Assembly (NCBI GenBank): GCA_905221605.1
Contig: CAJNDS010000141.1
Coordinates: 1-64,000, forward strand
Direction of reading: 5' to 3'
Origin: Symbiodinium natans
Taxonomy: Eukaryota > Sar > Dinophyceae > Suessiales > Symbiodiniaceae
DNA: 64,000 nt
Part shown: piece by piece, positions 52,048-61,275 of the stretch
Position numbering within the stretch: position 1 is the stretch's first letter
How the letters are laid out: each line of letters starts with the position of its first letter
The notes under the pieces: generated by a model
Told to the model about the DNA's origin: nothing
The model's input: only the letters and a program-made list of their open reading frames with translations
The model's database searches: none
Program-made: the position numbers and the translations under genes

Positions 52048-53292
52048 GCTGTTTTGGCATCACCCTTAACCCATCTCGACACGATACAACCCACGCAGCC
52101 AGCTTGCCGTGTTTCGAACACGGCGCGCAGGCGCAAAATCAGGGTGTTCCTTATGAACCTCAACCCTGTGCTTTGTAGCCTCTGAAAGTACATGTCGGGG
52201 TTCTGGGGTCAACAGGGCGGTTGCTCTAAGTCGACCCTTGCGGGCAGCGCAGAACCAGTATGCAGGAAGTTCGGCGCAGTTCTGCGAAAGACGCTGAGCG
52301 GGGGCCCCCAGTTGACCTCGATGTGGCACCTCCTGGGGGTTAGGGTTTAGGGTTCAGGGTTCAGGGTTTTGGGTTTAGGGTTTAAGGGGTTAGGGGCAAG
52401 GGCTGTTCAGCTTCATCATACGGACGTAAACGCTATACACCCTATGCAGGAGTTGAGGTTTTGGAACACATGGGCATTTTGGAGTTTAGCGTCGTTAGCC
52501 GTCTCTGTTTTTTTGGCTTGGTTTTTGATGCAGAGGCCTTCAGCCAAGATGATACAGGTTACGGGAACCTACTTCCCAGGTTCTCAACCAAGAAGCCCCA
52601 AACTCTAATTAAACCCTAAATCCCCGAGACCCAAACCCTAAACCTTCCCCCCCTCCCCTTTCACTAAGTTCCCGAAGCTCAGGCATCCGAGCGGTGTCCG
52701 TTCAGACTTCCCCGCATCTGCTAGTTCTTTACTTTTTAGCACAGACCGCAGCAGCAAGACAAGCTGTATACAGTACATTTCATCATCATCATCATCATCA
52801 CCATCATAATCATCAGCGTTCTGTCGTCATCGTTGTCTTTTTCCTTATCATTTTCAACATTTTTGTTAGCATCCGCGTGATTCTGACTTAGAACAAGCCT
52901 GGCGATGTTTGAGAGGCGCAACCTCATCCCGTTAAGGGCCAGCATGTAACCCGCGCCTGATCCCAAGTAACATAGATAGCCTCCCTTCTTTTCTGCTGTC
53001 TATCGGTAGTTACATGGTCCCCTAGTGTCCCCTTAAAAGGGTACCCCTTATATACCCCCTAAAACAACCCTCAGATGAATTGTCCCCCTATAGAAAACTT
53101 GGCTCAACAGGTTCAATCGACAGCTGTCTCCATCGCAGTCCTTGCCTCACGTGCCCACTCTGTCCGCGGCTCATCGACGGGGCCCCTTGTGCGATGATCT
53201 GAACCCTAGCCCAAAACTGTTATCCATGACAAGCCCTGTCCCCCAGCTTCCCCCGAAAAACACGCACACACACACACACTCTCACTCTGCCC
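52048..53292. other. Stretch without a supported gene
   Basis: A GC-rich island (52056-52330) is open over 87 codons on the minus strand with no motif, so the call is left open. A CAT/CAC microsatellite (52780-52812) and telomere-like units (52340-52390, 52600-52640) are present. Confidence 0.45.
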
Positions 53293-53380
53293 AAAGGCTC
53301 CTATGTAGTACCTTTTTGGGGGCAAAAGACTAGAATCCCCTACAACTAGCCCAAAAAGGAACTACATGAGAGACTTCAGG
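53293..53380. mobile_element. Palindromic element, family D, copy 5
   Basis: AAGGCTCCTATGTAGTACC then TTTTTGGGGGC on the left; GCCCAAAAAGGAACTACATG then AGAGACTT on the right. Confidence 0.6.
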
Positions 53381-53427
53381 TAACAAGAACCTTGAAACCC
53401 CCGCAGCAGGGCACAGTCAAACCCCCC

Positions 53428-53522
53428 GAAACCCTAAACCCTAAACCCTAAACCCTAAACCCTAAACCCTAAACCCTAAACCCTAAACCCTAAACCCTAA
53501 ACCCTAAACCCTAAACCCTAAA
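53428..53522. repeat. CCCTAAA array
   Basis: About 13 perfect units ending 18 bp before the acceptor of the exon at 53541. Confidence 0.95.
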
Positions 53523-53540
53523 TCCCCCGAAAGGCGGCAG

Positions 53541-53584
53541 AAGCTGATTTCACCAAGCCTCGGTCTGACCTGGTCTGCGTGATA
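53541..53584 (+). CDS. Candidate 44-bp exon between opposed arrays
   Basis: GGCAG acceptor, two bases then ADFTKPRSDLVCVI, donor ATA|GTTTAGGG. Both arrays are long and lie within 20 bp of the splice sites. No family. Confidence 0.4.
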
Positions 53585-53732
53585 GTTTAGGGTTTGTAGG
53601 GTTTAGGGTTTAGGGTTTAGGGTTTAGGGTTTAGGGTTTAGGGTTTAGGGTTCAGGGTTTAGGGTTTAGGGTTTAGGGTTTAGGGTTTAGGGTTTAGGGT
53701 TTAGGGTTTAGGGTTTGGGGTTTGGGGTTTAG
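53585..53732. repeat. Long TTTAGGG array at a predicted donor
   Basis: About 20 units with one TTCAGGG and two TTTGGGG variants. Confidence 0.95.
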
Positions 53733-53911
53733 GGTATCCCCCGCCCTGTCTTCAGAACCTTCCACATCGAAGTGTATTTGGGTTCCCTAGATGCAACCCT
53801 GACTAACCCCAGATCTAGGACCGTTGCAGGTGCCCTCAGAAGAGTCTTACAAGAGGCCTAATTTAGGGTTTAGGGTATAGGGTTTAGGGTTTAGGGATAG
53901 TTTTGGGTGTG

Positions 53912-54105
53912 GTACCCCTTTCACTTTTTTTGGTTCAACCAACCCAACAGGGTACCCTTATGAAAATATCGTTACCCTAAACCTTAAACCCTCCACCCGG
54001 AACCCAAAGGCCTCCACCCTAAACCCTAAACCCTAAACCCTAAACCCTAAACCCTAAACCCTAAACCCTGATTAGACAACATACACTTACTGGGCTACCA
54101 AGACC
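53912..54105. mobile_element. Family C element interrupted by telomere-like sequence
   Basis: The left part GGTACCCCTTTCACTTTTTT..TTATGAAAATATCGTTAC and the right part TTACTGGGCTACCAAG match 63353-63462 and 5629-5727. Between the two TTAC copies (53972-53975 and 54087-54090) lie about 110 bp that begin CCCTAAACC and include a CCCTAAA array (54018-54070). The other copies have a single TTAC or TTGC there. Confidence 0.65.
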
Positions 54106-54289
54106 ATAAAATCCCTCTACTGTTTATGAGATGCTTGTTGAAATAGCACTGCCGCACCTCAAGCGAAGCCCTAAACACGAACCCTAAACCCTACACCCTA
54201 CACCCTATACCCTAACCCTAAGCCCTAAACCCTAAACCCCAAACCCTAAAGTCCAACCCAAACCCTAAACCCTAACGGGGAGTACACAG

Positions 54290-54332
54290 GCGTGAGCTCG
54301 AGCGAAAGCATGCCGTCCTGACCTCAGTGTGG
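54290..54332 (+). CDS. Candidate 43-bp exon
   Basis: ACACAG acceptor, one base then RELERKHAVLTSVW, donor TGG|GTTTAGGG. CCCTAAA-like units lie upstream. Helical and charged, no family. Confidence 0.4.
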
Positions 54333-54339
54333 GTTTAGG

Positions 54340-55130
54340 GTTTAGGGTTTCCCTTGAGTCTAAACCCGAAAACCCTAAACCCTCAAACCTTCAAACCCCC
54401 AAAACCCTAAAACCCTCAAACCCTAAACCCTAAACTGGCCCTAACCCCTAAACCCCTAAACCCGAGGCCCTCTGACTCCCAAACAAGGTCTGGGTTGAAT
54501 TGGGCTGCTGGCTACAAAGGGCTGCGAACTGTGGGTTTGTGCCCTAAACCCTAAACCCTAAACCCTAAACCCCAAACCCCAATCCCTAAACCCTACACCC
54601 CTGATGATGGTGTGCAGATCTGAAACTTAGACCCCTGTACCCGACCCCACCAAAGCTTGAACCCCCTGCTTCTTAGTATGGAATGAGGGAATGAGGGAAT
54701 GAGGGCCCTGTATATACCCTTTAAGGGATTACATCGGGCCCTCTTCCCTCATTCCCTACCAAGAGCCAGCCAGTCAAAGCACTTTGCCGCTCAGGAAGGC
54801 GACGTGTCTATGCAGCACTTAAACTCCGCTAAAAGCCGGGCGCAGGCAGGTACCCGGGGGCGAGGGGTGTGGGCGGGGGGTTGGGGTTTAGGGTTTCGGG
54901 TTTTTGGGTATAGGGTGCAGGGCTAGGGTTGGGGGGGGGGGGTAAGGAAGAGAAGCACTCCGAATTCAGGCCGTTGAGAGTTGAGAGTGTTCGTCGAGCT
55001 TAAAGGTAGCCGTGTTCGGGAAGCCCCTAACAAATACCATGACATCATAGGACAACCTTCCCAAAAGAAAATCAGGTACCTCGATTTTGGGAAACGCCCA
55101 TATTCAAGCCTAAAACCAAAGCCCTAAACC
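54340..55130. other. Stretch without a supported gene
   Basis: CCCTAAA-like units at 54370-54440 and 54540-54600. A small palindrome at 54677-54760 has GGAATGAGGGAATGAGGGCC against GGGCCCTCTTCCCTCATTCC. Unique sequence follows. Confidence 0.45.
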
Positions 55131-55134
55131 CCAG

Positions 55135-55264
55135 ACCCTAAACCCTAAACCCTAAACCCTAAACCGTAAACCCTAAACCCTAAACCCCCAACCCTAAACC
55201 TAAACCCTAAACCCTAAACCCTAAACCCTAAACCCTAAACCCTAAACCCTACAAACCCTAACCC
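55135..55264. repeat. CCCTAAA array
   Basis: About 18 units, a few CCGTAAA/CCCCAAC variants. Confidence 0.95.
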
Positions 55265-55347
55265 TACGGACCTCCCTACTTCTGAAGTGCGGTCCGCGAC
55301 TTCCAATTCCAACCACTAGCAACATCTCGGAGTGCTCATAGCCCGAA

Positions 55348-55568
55348 CTTTGTGGTACTTTACTGTAACTTTAGGGTTTAGGGTTTAGGGTTCCAGGGTT
55401 TAGGGTTTAGGGTAATTGGCCGAGGGGTGTAACTTTTGATCCTTACCTTTTTTGGGTTTATTGGGTTTCTTATTAAGGCATAGATCCTTACCTTTTTTGG
55501 GTTTATTGGGTTTCTTATTAAGGCAGCTAAGAGTTTAATGTGTAGCTACCCTCCTGAGTGCAGCCAAG
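55348..55568. mobile_element. Family G element with telomeric insertion and internal duplication
   Basis: Relative to 32839-32950, a 64-bp segment of TTTAGGG units plus GGTAATTGGCCGAGGGG (55373-55436) is inserted within CTGTAACTTT/GATCC. GTAACTTT is present on both sides (55365-55372, 55429-55436). A 43-bp block (GATCCTTACC...TTATTAAGGCA) is then duplicated in tandem (55437-55480 and 55481-55524). Confidence 0.75.
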
Positions 55569-56475
55569 CAAAGTGGAGTTGTTTACCACAGATTGCAGGG
55601 CCTATAGCTTTAGGGTTTAGGGTATAGGGCTTAGGGTTATGGAACTAACTATGCAAACAGGCGCGCGAACTCCGATGGCTTCTGAAGTTTGAAGGGGCTG
55701 GGAACTTGTGGTGGTGGGAGGAACTGTCTCGGGGCTCCTTTGGCGACAGAGCCGTCCTCAATCTTGAAATAAGCTCCACACAATGGTCACGTGATAGTGG
55801 TGCATGGTTGAGTGCTGATCTGAACCCTAACCCCTAAGCCCTAAACCCTTGAAACCCTGAACCCTAAACCCTCAAACCCAAAACCCTAAACCTTAAACCC
55901 TAAACCTCACCCCAACCCTGCCCCCTTGAAACCTAAACCCTACCCCCCAAACCCTAATTAATCCCCAAACCCTAAGCCCTAAACCCTGCCCCTCGACCCT
56001 CTAAGGCAGGGTTTTTCCTATAAGTTGCGTTAGCTTCTGTCGACCGTCATGCGGGCCCATCGCAGCCAGGTCGGCCCAAACACTTTCGTCTGAGCTGGAC
56101 ACCTAAACCCCAAACCTTAAACCCTAAACCTTAAACCCTAAACCCTGAACCCTAAACCCTAAACTGAACCCTAGTTCCCAACCCCCTGGACTTCGGGTGT
56201 TGCACGGTACTTACAGGTATGTGTAAGTCTGTTTAGAAGTAGGGGTATCTGCTGTCTGCCGATATACCATAATGTAACCATGCTTAACGTACCTTAAAGT
56301 TAAACAATCTTGTATTGCATGTGCCACCTCCAGAGGTTCAGTCTTGAGACAGGGTCTAGGCAACCTGCCCGCAGGAGACGCAGAGCGTAACCCTGTCAAT
56401 GCCTTCACTGTTTAAACCCTAAAACCCTAGCAGCCCAACACCCTAAAACCCTACAGCCCTGAAACCCCGGTTCAG
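55569..56475. other. Stretch without a supported gene
   Basis: Degenerate CCCTAAA units (55825-56000, 56100-56180) and unique sequence. The 65-codon minus ORF at 56211-56408 lacks support. Confidence 0.45.
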
Positions 56476-56514
56476 TGGACCTGGATGATTTGTTGGACCT
56501 CAGGATGATTCAGG
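56476..56514 (+). CDS. Candidate upstream exon of the ABC1-like kinase gene
   Basis: TTCAG acceptor, reading DLDDLLDLRMIQ, donor CAGG|GTGAGT (strong consensus). The last base pairs in phase with an AAG|GG acceptor at 56621, giving ...IQG/WPHLEGLWV. Confidence 0.4.
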
Positions 56515-56604
56515 GTGAGTATTCACGGTGTACATGGGGCTTTATGGAGTTTGGGGTTTAGGGTTTCTTCAGTGTTTAGGTCATTTTTGGTCCATGGTCT
56601 TCAG

Positions 56605-57099
56605 ATACTTGCAACCCAAGGGTGGCCACACCTAGAGGGTCTCTGGGTGTCGCCCATGGGAAATGCAGCCGCGCTCCAGGATGTGTCGCGGGTGCTTGAC
56701 ACGTCTTTGGCATCGCTGGGGGTGCTCACCCGTATCGTCACCGATCCACAGCAGGCCGCCCGCCTCGGGGAGCTCATCTCCAAGCATGACTTTCCGGTGC
56801 TCCTCCGGGCGCTGACGTCCCGGGGCGAGCGCTTGCCGCCGGATTTTTTCCCGACCTGGATCCGGAAAGCCGGGGGCTACTTCCCCAAGTTTGCCCAGGT
56901 TCTGTCTGTGCGCGCAGATCTGATTGATGACCCTGAGGTTCTCGCTGGGTTGAGCCGGTGTCTGGAAGATATGCCGAAGAGGCCTCATGCTGACGTGATC
57001 ACGATCCTGGAGCAGGCCGGCTGGCACGATGCCTCTTCAAATCTGGGTCGGGCTCTGAACGCGGGCACGGTCGCGCAAGTGAACGAGATGAGCTTCTTG
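56605..57099 (+). CDS. ABC1/UbiB-family atypical kinase, N-terminal exon (KxGQ-like region)
   Basis: About 165 codons, the largest exon outside the LTR element. GGYFPKFAQVLSVRADLIDD matches the ABC1 signature (G..f.K.gQ.lS.R.DL), with KFAQ in place of KxGQ. LEDMPKRP corresponds to LqD..P, and NAGTVAQV to the Ala/Gly-rich nucleotide loop (normally A.AS..QVH). ABC1 proteins act in mitochondria or plastids, in coenzyme Q and lipid metabolism. The start may instead be 56621 (AAG acceptor). Donor TTG|GTTTTT at 57100 joins in phase 0 to 57449. The minus ORFs here are shadows. Confidence 0.7.
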
Positions 57100-57230
57100 G
57101 TTTTTGGGGAGGGGGACTCTTGTAGAAAACCTAAACCCTACACCCTAAACTCCTCTGACCATAGGCAGGAAGCTGGTTTATGAGAAGGCTTCATTAACAG
57201 GGAGCACAAAACCTGGCTTGCTTTTAATTC

Positions 57231-57328
57231 TATGGGTCCATGCACCTTATTACTACATACTTGGGCCCTAAAGTCCTTATAGAGGAAGTACTTTCAGGCC
57301 CCAAGTATTCCCTAGTTAGGTACATGGT
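57231..57328. mobile_element. Family B element in an ABC1 intron
   Basis: TATGGGTCCATGCACCTTAT, TACTTGGGCCC, GGCCCCAAGTATTCCC, TTAGGTACATGG. The right tip ends where a CCCTAAA array starts. Confidence 0.65.
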
Positions 57329-57445
57329 CACCCTAAACCCTAAACCCTAAACCCTAAACCCTAAACCCTAAACCCTACACCCTACACCCTACACCCTACA
57401 CCCTACACCCTACACCCTACACTCTACACCCTACACCCTACACCT
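57329..57445. repeat. CCCTAAA array turning into CCCTACA array
   Basis: Six CCCTAAA units, then about ten CCCTACA units up to the predicted acceptor (CTTAG, 57448). Confidence 0.95.
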
Positions 57446-57448
57446 TAG

Positions 57449-57590
57449 GGTTTGAAGGGCAGCCGAGGCTTTTATGGCCCCGCGGTCCTCAAGGTCACCT
57501 TTCCAGACGTCCACCGGCGCTTCGTCACGGACTTCCGCCTCTTTTCCCATGCCCGCGCCATTCTCCAAGCCTTGACACTTTGGGACGAAA
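57449..57590 (+). CDS. ABC1/UbiB-family kinase, exon with the VLKV lysine
   Basis: After CCTTAG: GLKGSRGFYGPAVLKVTFPD, VHRRFVTDFRLFSHARAILQ, ALTLWDEIEP then TGA at 57599. VLKV.FP.V...F..D is the ABC1 strand-3 region (VAVKVq.P.v...f..D), with the ATP-contacting Lys present. Joined to the previous exon it reads AQVNEMSFL/GLKGSRGFYG. No GT donor occurs before the in-frame TGA, so the exon must use a GA or GC donor (for example TGG|GACG), or the gene is truncated here. The end given is approximate. Confidence 0.65.
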
Positions 57591-57639
57591 TTGAACCCTG
57601 AGAGGGTTTAGGGTTTAGGGTCTTTTAGAGGGCTTATGG

Positions 57640-57966
57640 TTCATACTGCCTTAGTACGAACTATCGTAGTAGAGGGCATCGGACCCCCAATCTTAGGGTT
57701 CACATGTCCTGAACTAGGAATGATCGGAATTCTCGTAGTGTAGGATAGAGGACCCCCAATCTTAGGGTTCACATGTCCTGAATTAGGAATTTTCGGAATT
57801 ATCGTAGTGTAGGATATAGGACCCCCAATCTTAGGGTTCACATGTCCTGAGTTAGGAATTCTCGTAGTGTAGGATATAGGACCCCCCGATTTTAGGGTTC
57901 GCGTTACCTTAATTAGGAATTATACTACGTAGTGTAGGGTATAGGACCCCCCGATTTTTTAGGGTT
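57640..57966. repeat. Minisatellite, about five units of 55-70 bp
   Basis: Unit: CGTAGTGTAGGATATAGGAC, CCCCAATCTTAGGGTTCACA, TGTCCTGAATTAGGAATT. The first three units are longest and the last two diverged (GATTTTAGGGTTCGCGT). It lies in an ABC1 intron. Confidence 0.9.
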
Positions 57967-58325
57967 CGCGTGGTCGCCAAGGAACTTGCGGGATGACAAG
58001 GCCCAGACCCTTGGACGTCGGTGCTCACGTGTGGTTCTGGATGATTATATAGCTTGTTATAGATTGTTCGGTATCAGTTTTAGGTTATGACGCACTTTTG
58101 TGTCTTAGTATACATTATTATATTTCCCCCAGTTTTCTCGTACAATGTATACCTTGGAAGAGAAACTGCTCGGCGGTGAATTGCGCGTCAGAATCATACC
58201 GGCGAGGAAGGCTGCGTCATTGCGACATCGTCTAGAACTCGTATAGGGAGTCGGAAAAATTACTAACAATGTTCCTTTATAGATATACTGTAATGACCAC
58301 CCAAAACCCTATTCTAATTAAACAG
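57967..58325. other. AT-rich intron sequence
   Basis: Unique, lower-GC sequence without telomeric repeats or ORFs. Confidence 0.5.
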
Positions 58326-58663
58326 GCTCCTCCGAGATTATGAGCTTTGAGACTGTCTGCAGACAGGAACAAGGAGCGGTGCTTGAAATTGACCCCCCAG
58401 TAGTACCCTATTTAGGATTCCTCGAAAGCCTACTTAAAGAAAGAGGTGTGCCCTTTTTTTCTCCTTGGCTACTGGTGAACCTAGTGCATGCAGCAGAGTG
58501 TCGAGCAAGGATCGTCGGCGCAATGTTCGAGGCGGTGGGGATTCTCGGTGGACCTTGTGGCAGACTGTTGTTTTCTTGTTTTGGCAAGCTTCCAGAAGCC
58601 CACAGCCAAGCCTCAACAAGCACCTGGAACCGCAACACCGAAACACCCACCAACCCAACCTAT
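58326..58663 (+). CDS. Large candidate exon, unknown
   Basis: AACAG acceptor, then SSEIMSFETVCRQEQGAVLE, a hydrophobic helical part (FFSPWLLVNLVHAAECRARI, VGAMFEAVGILGGPCGRLLF) and NPTYG at a strong donor GTAAGT. It sits between two ABC1 exons, but its end phase does not fit the next one directly. Other frames are also open (e.g. VEQGSSAQCSRRWGFSVDLV), so the frame is uncertain. Could be an ABC1 insertion, a nested gene or an alternative exon. Confidence 0.4.
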
Positions 58664-58868
58664 GGTAAGTTTGGTCACCCAGCCCTAAAACCCAAACCCT
58701 ACCCCTCAGCCCAAACCCGACCCCTCAGCCCTAGAGCCCTAAAGCCCTAAACCCTCAACCCCCTTACCCTACCCGAAACCCCAAACCCTTTAAACCCCAA
58801 ACCTCAAACCCCTTGCCCTAAACCCCAAACCCAAATCCTAAACCCCTTTTCGAGCTAACGAGCTGCAG

Positions 58869-58950
58869 GAAGAGCGAGCGCCACGTCTTGCAGGAGTTCG
58901 ACCTTTCATGCGAAGCCCGTGCTCTCTGGATGGCACAGGAGCGCCTTAGG
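58869..58950 (+). CDS. ABC1/UbiB-family kinase, exon with EFDLSCEA motif
   Basis: GCTGCAG acceptor, one base, then KSERHVLQEFDLSCEARALW, MAQERLR, donor AGG|GTTTAGGG. (L)EFDLSCEA.. corresponds to the conserved ABC1 segment ElD...EA.n, downstream of the lysine exon as expected. It ends in phase 0, in register with 59791. Confidence 0.6.
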
Positions 58951-59060
58951 GTTTAGGGTTTGGGGTTTAGGGTTTAGGGTTTAGGGTTTAGGGCTTGGGG
59001 TTTAGGGCTTGGGGCTTGGGGTTTGGAATTTTGGGTTTAGGGTTTAGGGTTTGGGGGTTC
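58951..59060. repeat. TTTAGGG / TTTGGGG array at an exon donor
   Basis: About 12 variant units starting with the donor GTTTAGGG. Confidence 0.9.
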
Positions 59061-59250
59061 AGGGTTCAGAAATGTTTAGGGTTTAGGGTCGATGGCTTGG
59101 GGATTAGGGTTTGTAGGGTTTGGGGTTTCTAGGGCTTATAGGGTTAAGGTTTTAGGGTGTTTATGGAAATGGGGTTTAGAGTTTAGGGCCGAAGGTAGGG
59201 AATAAGGGTCTAGGGTTCAGGGTTTACGGCGCAAGTAGGCGTGTTCTTAG

Positions 59251-59443
59251 GATTTGTTTGAAGACAGTTTTCCTGCGTTGGCTCCAAGAGAATCATACCC
59301 CGGAGGACATTTTAGAGAGTCGGCTATACATGTACCAGCTTCGAATATGTTTCAGCGAAATCTACGTTGCAGAACCCGAGTTTGAGGAGTTTTGGGAAGC
59401 GGTGATGTCTTTATCTAGTGGAGCTCCAAACCCTACTGCCTAA
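59251..59443 (+). CDS. Candidate exon or nested gene fragment, unknown
   Basis: CTTAG acceptor, ICLKTVFLRWLQENHTPEDI, LESRLYMYQLRICFSEIYVA, EPEFEEFWEAVMSLSSG. Clearly protein-like, aromatic and acidic, with lower GC than the neighbouring exons. It lies inside the intron between 58950 and 59791 of the ABC1-like model. The frame runs to TAA at 59443 through a telomere-like end, so the true border is near 59415. Not recognised. Confidence 0.5.
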
Positions 59444-59689
59444 ACTCTAAACCCTATGCTTCCCTTTTGGGGCAGGGAGGATTTGTGCTCCGTCCGGGCC
59501 GGCACCCTGAACCCTCTACGACCCCTAAGTTTTGCACCTGAACCCTGAACCCCAAACCCTAAAACCCAAACCCTATAGACCCTAGACCCGAAACTCTAAA
59601 CCCCAAACCCTATACCCTATACCCTAAACCCGAAACCCTGAACCCTAAACCCGAAACCCTAAGCCCTAAACCCTGAACCCTAAACCCTA

Positions 59690-59788
59690 AACACCTAAAC
59701 CCTAAACCCTAAACCCTAAACCCTAAACCCTAAACCCTAAACCCTAAACCCTAAACCCTAAACCCTAGCCCTAAACCCTAAACCCGGC
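59690..59788. repeat. CCCTAAA array
   Basis: About 13 units ending at the CGGCAG acceptor of the exon at 59791. Degenerate units extend upstream to 59510. Confidence 0.95.
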
Positions 59789-59790
59789 AG

Positions 59791-59856
59791 GAGCTCCTTG
59801 CGGAGTGGCCTGCGGCCTACGAAGCCTGGAAGTCTGGCATGGCTGGAGCGCCTTGG
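59791..59856 (+). CDS. Candidate exon, possible continuation of the ABC1-like gene
   Basis: GGCAG acceptor, 22 codons ELLAEWPAAYEAWKSGMAGA then PW, donor TGG|GTTTAGGG; phase 0 both sides, in register with 58950. The cleanest example of an exon set between a CCCTAAA array ending at the acceptor and a TTTAGGG array starting at the donor. No clear ABC1 motif. Confidence 0.5.
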
Positions 59857-60050
59857 GTTTAGGGTTTAGGGTTTAGGGTTTAGGGTTTAGGGTTTAGGGT
59901 TTAGGGTTTAGGGTTTAGGGTTTAGGGTTTAGGGTTTAGGGTTTAGGGTTTAAGGGTTTAGGGTTTAGGGTTTAGGGTTTAGGGTTTAGGGTTTAGGGTT
60001 TAGGGTTTAGGGTTTAGGGTTTAGTGTTTAGGGTTTAGGGTTTAGGGTGA
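59857..60050. repeat. Longest TTTAGGG array in the window
   Basis: About 27 units, only two or three variants, beginning exactly at a predicted donor. Confidence 0.95.
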
Positions 60051-61006
60051 GGGGTTTGGGGGTCTGGGGGTTCTAGGGGATAAGGGGATATAAGGGGTTT
60101 AGGGTTTAGGGGTTTCCGGGTTTTTGAGGGCTTAGGGGGTTTAGGAAGCTCAGGCGTTTAGGGGTTTAGGGGGTTTAGGGTCCAGGGTTTCAGGGTTTTG
60201 GGGGTCTGGGTGTTTTAAGGGGTTTAGGGGTCTAGGGCCTGAGGCGGCTTAGGGGCTTCAAGGGTTTGAGGGGTTTGGTGTTTTAGGAGCTTCAGGGTGT
60301 AGGGTTTTAGGGTTTAAGGTTTTCTGGCTTTAGGGCTTTCGGAGCTTCGGGTTTGGGGGGGGGAGGGGTGGGGGTGGTGGTGGATTGCAGGCCAGGCCTT
60401 GGTTGTGTTTAAATTGTTTTTTTCTAGGTAGGCGGTTGGGACTATGTAGCAGATATACACACGTGCTGCGTTCTTGGGCTTTTAGTAGCGAGCTGGCCAA
60501 CCCAGAACCTAAACCCTGCCATAAGAAGCCCAAACCTACATGTGTTGTAGGTTTTTTGTAAGAGGACTCCTTAAGGGAATCTTCGAGAACCTACAAAAAA
60601 GAGAGGGCTTCTCGTAAGAAAGTAAGCTCTTAAGCCCTGGATATGGGTAGTTTTTGCAGCTTCGAGGGCTGTAGCAACTCGGGGCTGTGAAGAATTGAAC
60701 TGTAGGTGCACAAACACTAAACCTTAAACCCCAAGCCCTCAACCCGAAACCATTTGAACTTTTTTATTCAAGGTGCAATGGAGTAGGGTTTGGGGTTTGG
60801 GATTTACGGTTGAGGGCTTAGGGTTTTTAAGGGACACTGCGCGCAACTTCTCGAACTCTAGACGAGAAAAGTAGGGGGGTGAAGACTATGGCTTCGGAGA
60901 TGTTGAAGCCTGGTCGTGTAGTACGGAAGCTATGCAACACAACATCTCCCAAACTACCCCAAGCTCTGAATCCCAAGCTACCCTACAAGCCCTGAACCCC
61001 TAAACC
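60051..61006. other. Intron sequence without supported exon
   Basis: G-rich degenerate GGTTTAGGGG stretches (60050-60350), a short inverted repeat (60541-60605, TTTTTTGTAAGAGGACTCC against GAACCTACAAAAAAG), and unique sequence. The minus ORFs 60330-60533 and 60536-60742 have no support. Confidence 0.5.
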
Positions 61007-61143
61007 GCAAACCCTAAACCCTAAACCCTAAACCCTAAACCCTAAACCCTAAACCCTAAACCCTAAACCCTATAAACCCTAAACCCTAAACCCTAAACCC
61101 TAAACCCTAAACCCTAAACCCTAAACCCTAAACCCTAAACCCC
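61007..61143. repeat. CCCTAAA array
   Basis: About 19 units with one CCCTATAAA break. Confidence 0.95.
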
Positions 61144-61194
61144 AACACTGCAAACTGCCCTAAACTTCAACCTGAGCCTTGGGTGCACACCCAG

Positions 61195-61275
61195 GTGATT
61201 TCGCATGCGGCTGCGGCTCTTCCGCCGCACATACTGCCCTTGCTGCAGGCCACCGGAATCGCAAAGCGCCATTGA
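61195..61275 (+). CDS. Candidate C-terminal exon, unknown
   Basis: CCCAG acceptor, VISHAAAALPPHILPLLQAT then GIAKRH and TGA. Ala/Leu/Pro-rich and helical. The CCCTAAA array lies 50 bp upstream. It could be the end of the ABC1-like gene or of a separate one. Confidence 0.45.
   Translation: MISHAAAALPPHILPLLQATGIAKRH

Noticed and set aside
52109-52140. Possible tRNA T-arm (TTTCGAACACGGC hairpin)
   Set aside because: No acceptor stem, D-arm or anticodon arm at suitable distances.
57640-57966. CRISPR-like array
   Set aside because: Units follow each other directly without distinct spacers; it is a minisatellite in a eukaryotic intron.
59857-60050. A true chromosome end
   Set aside because: Arrays of both orientations occur throughout the window with unique sequence beyond them, so these are interstitial.
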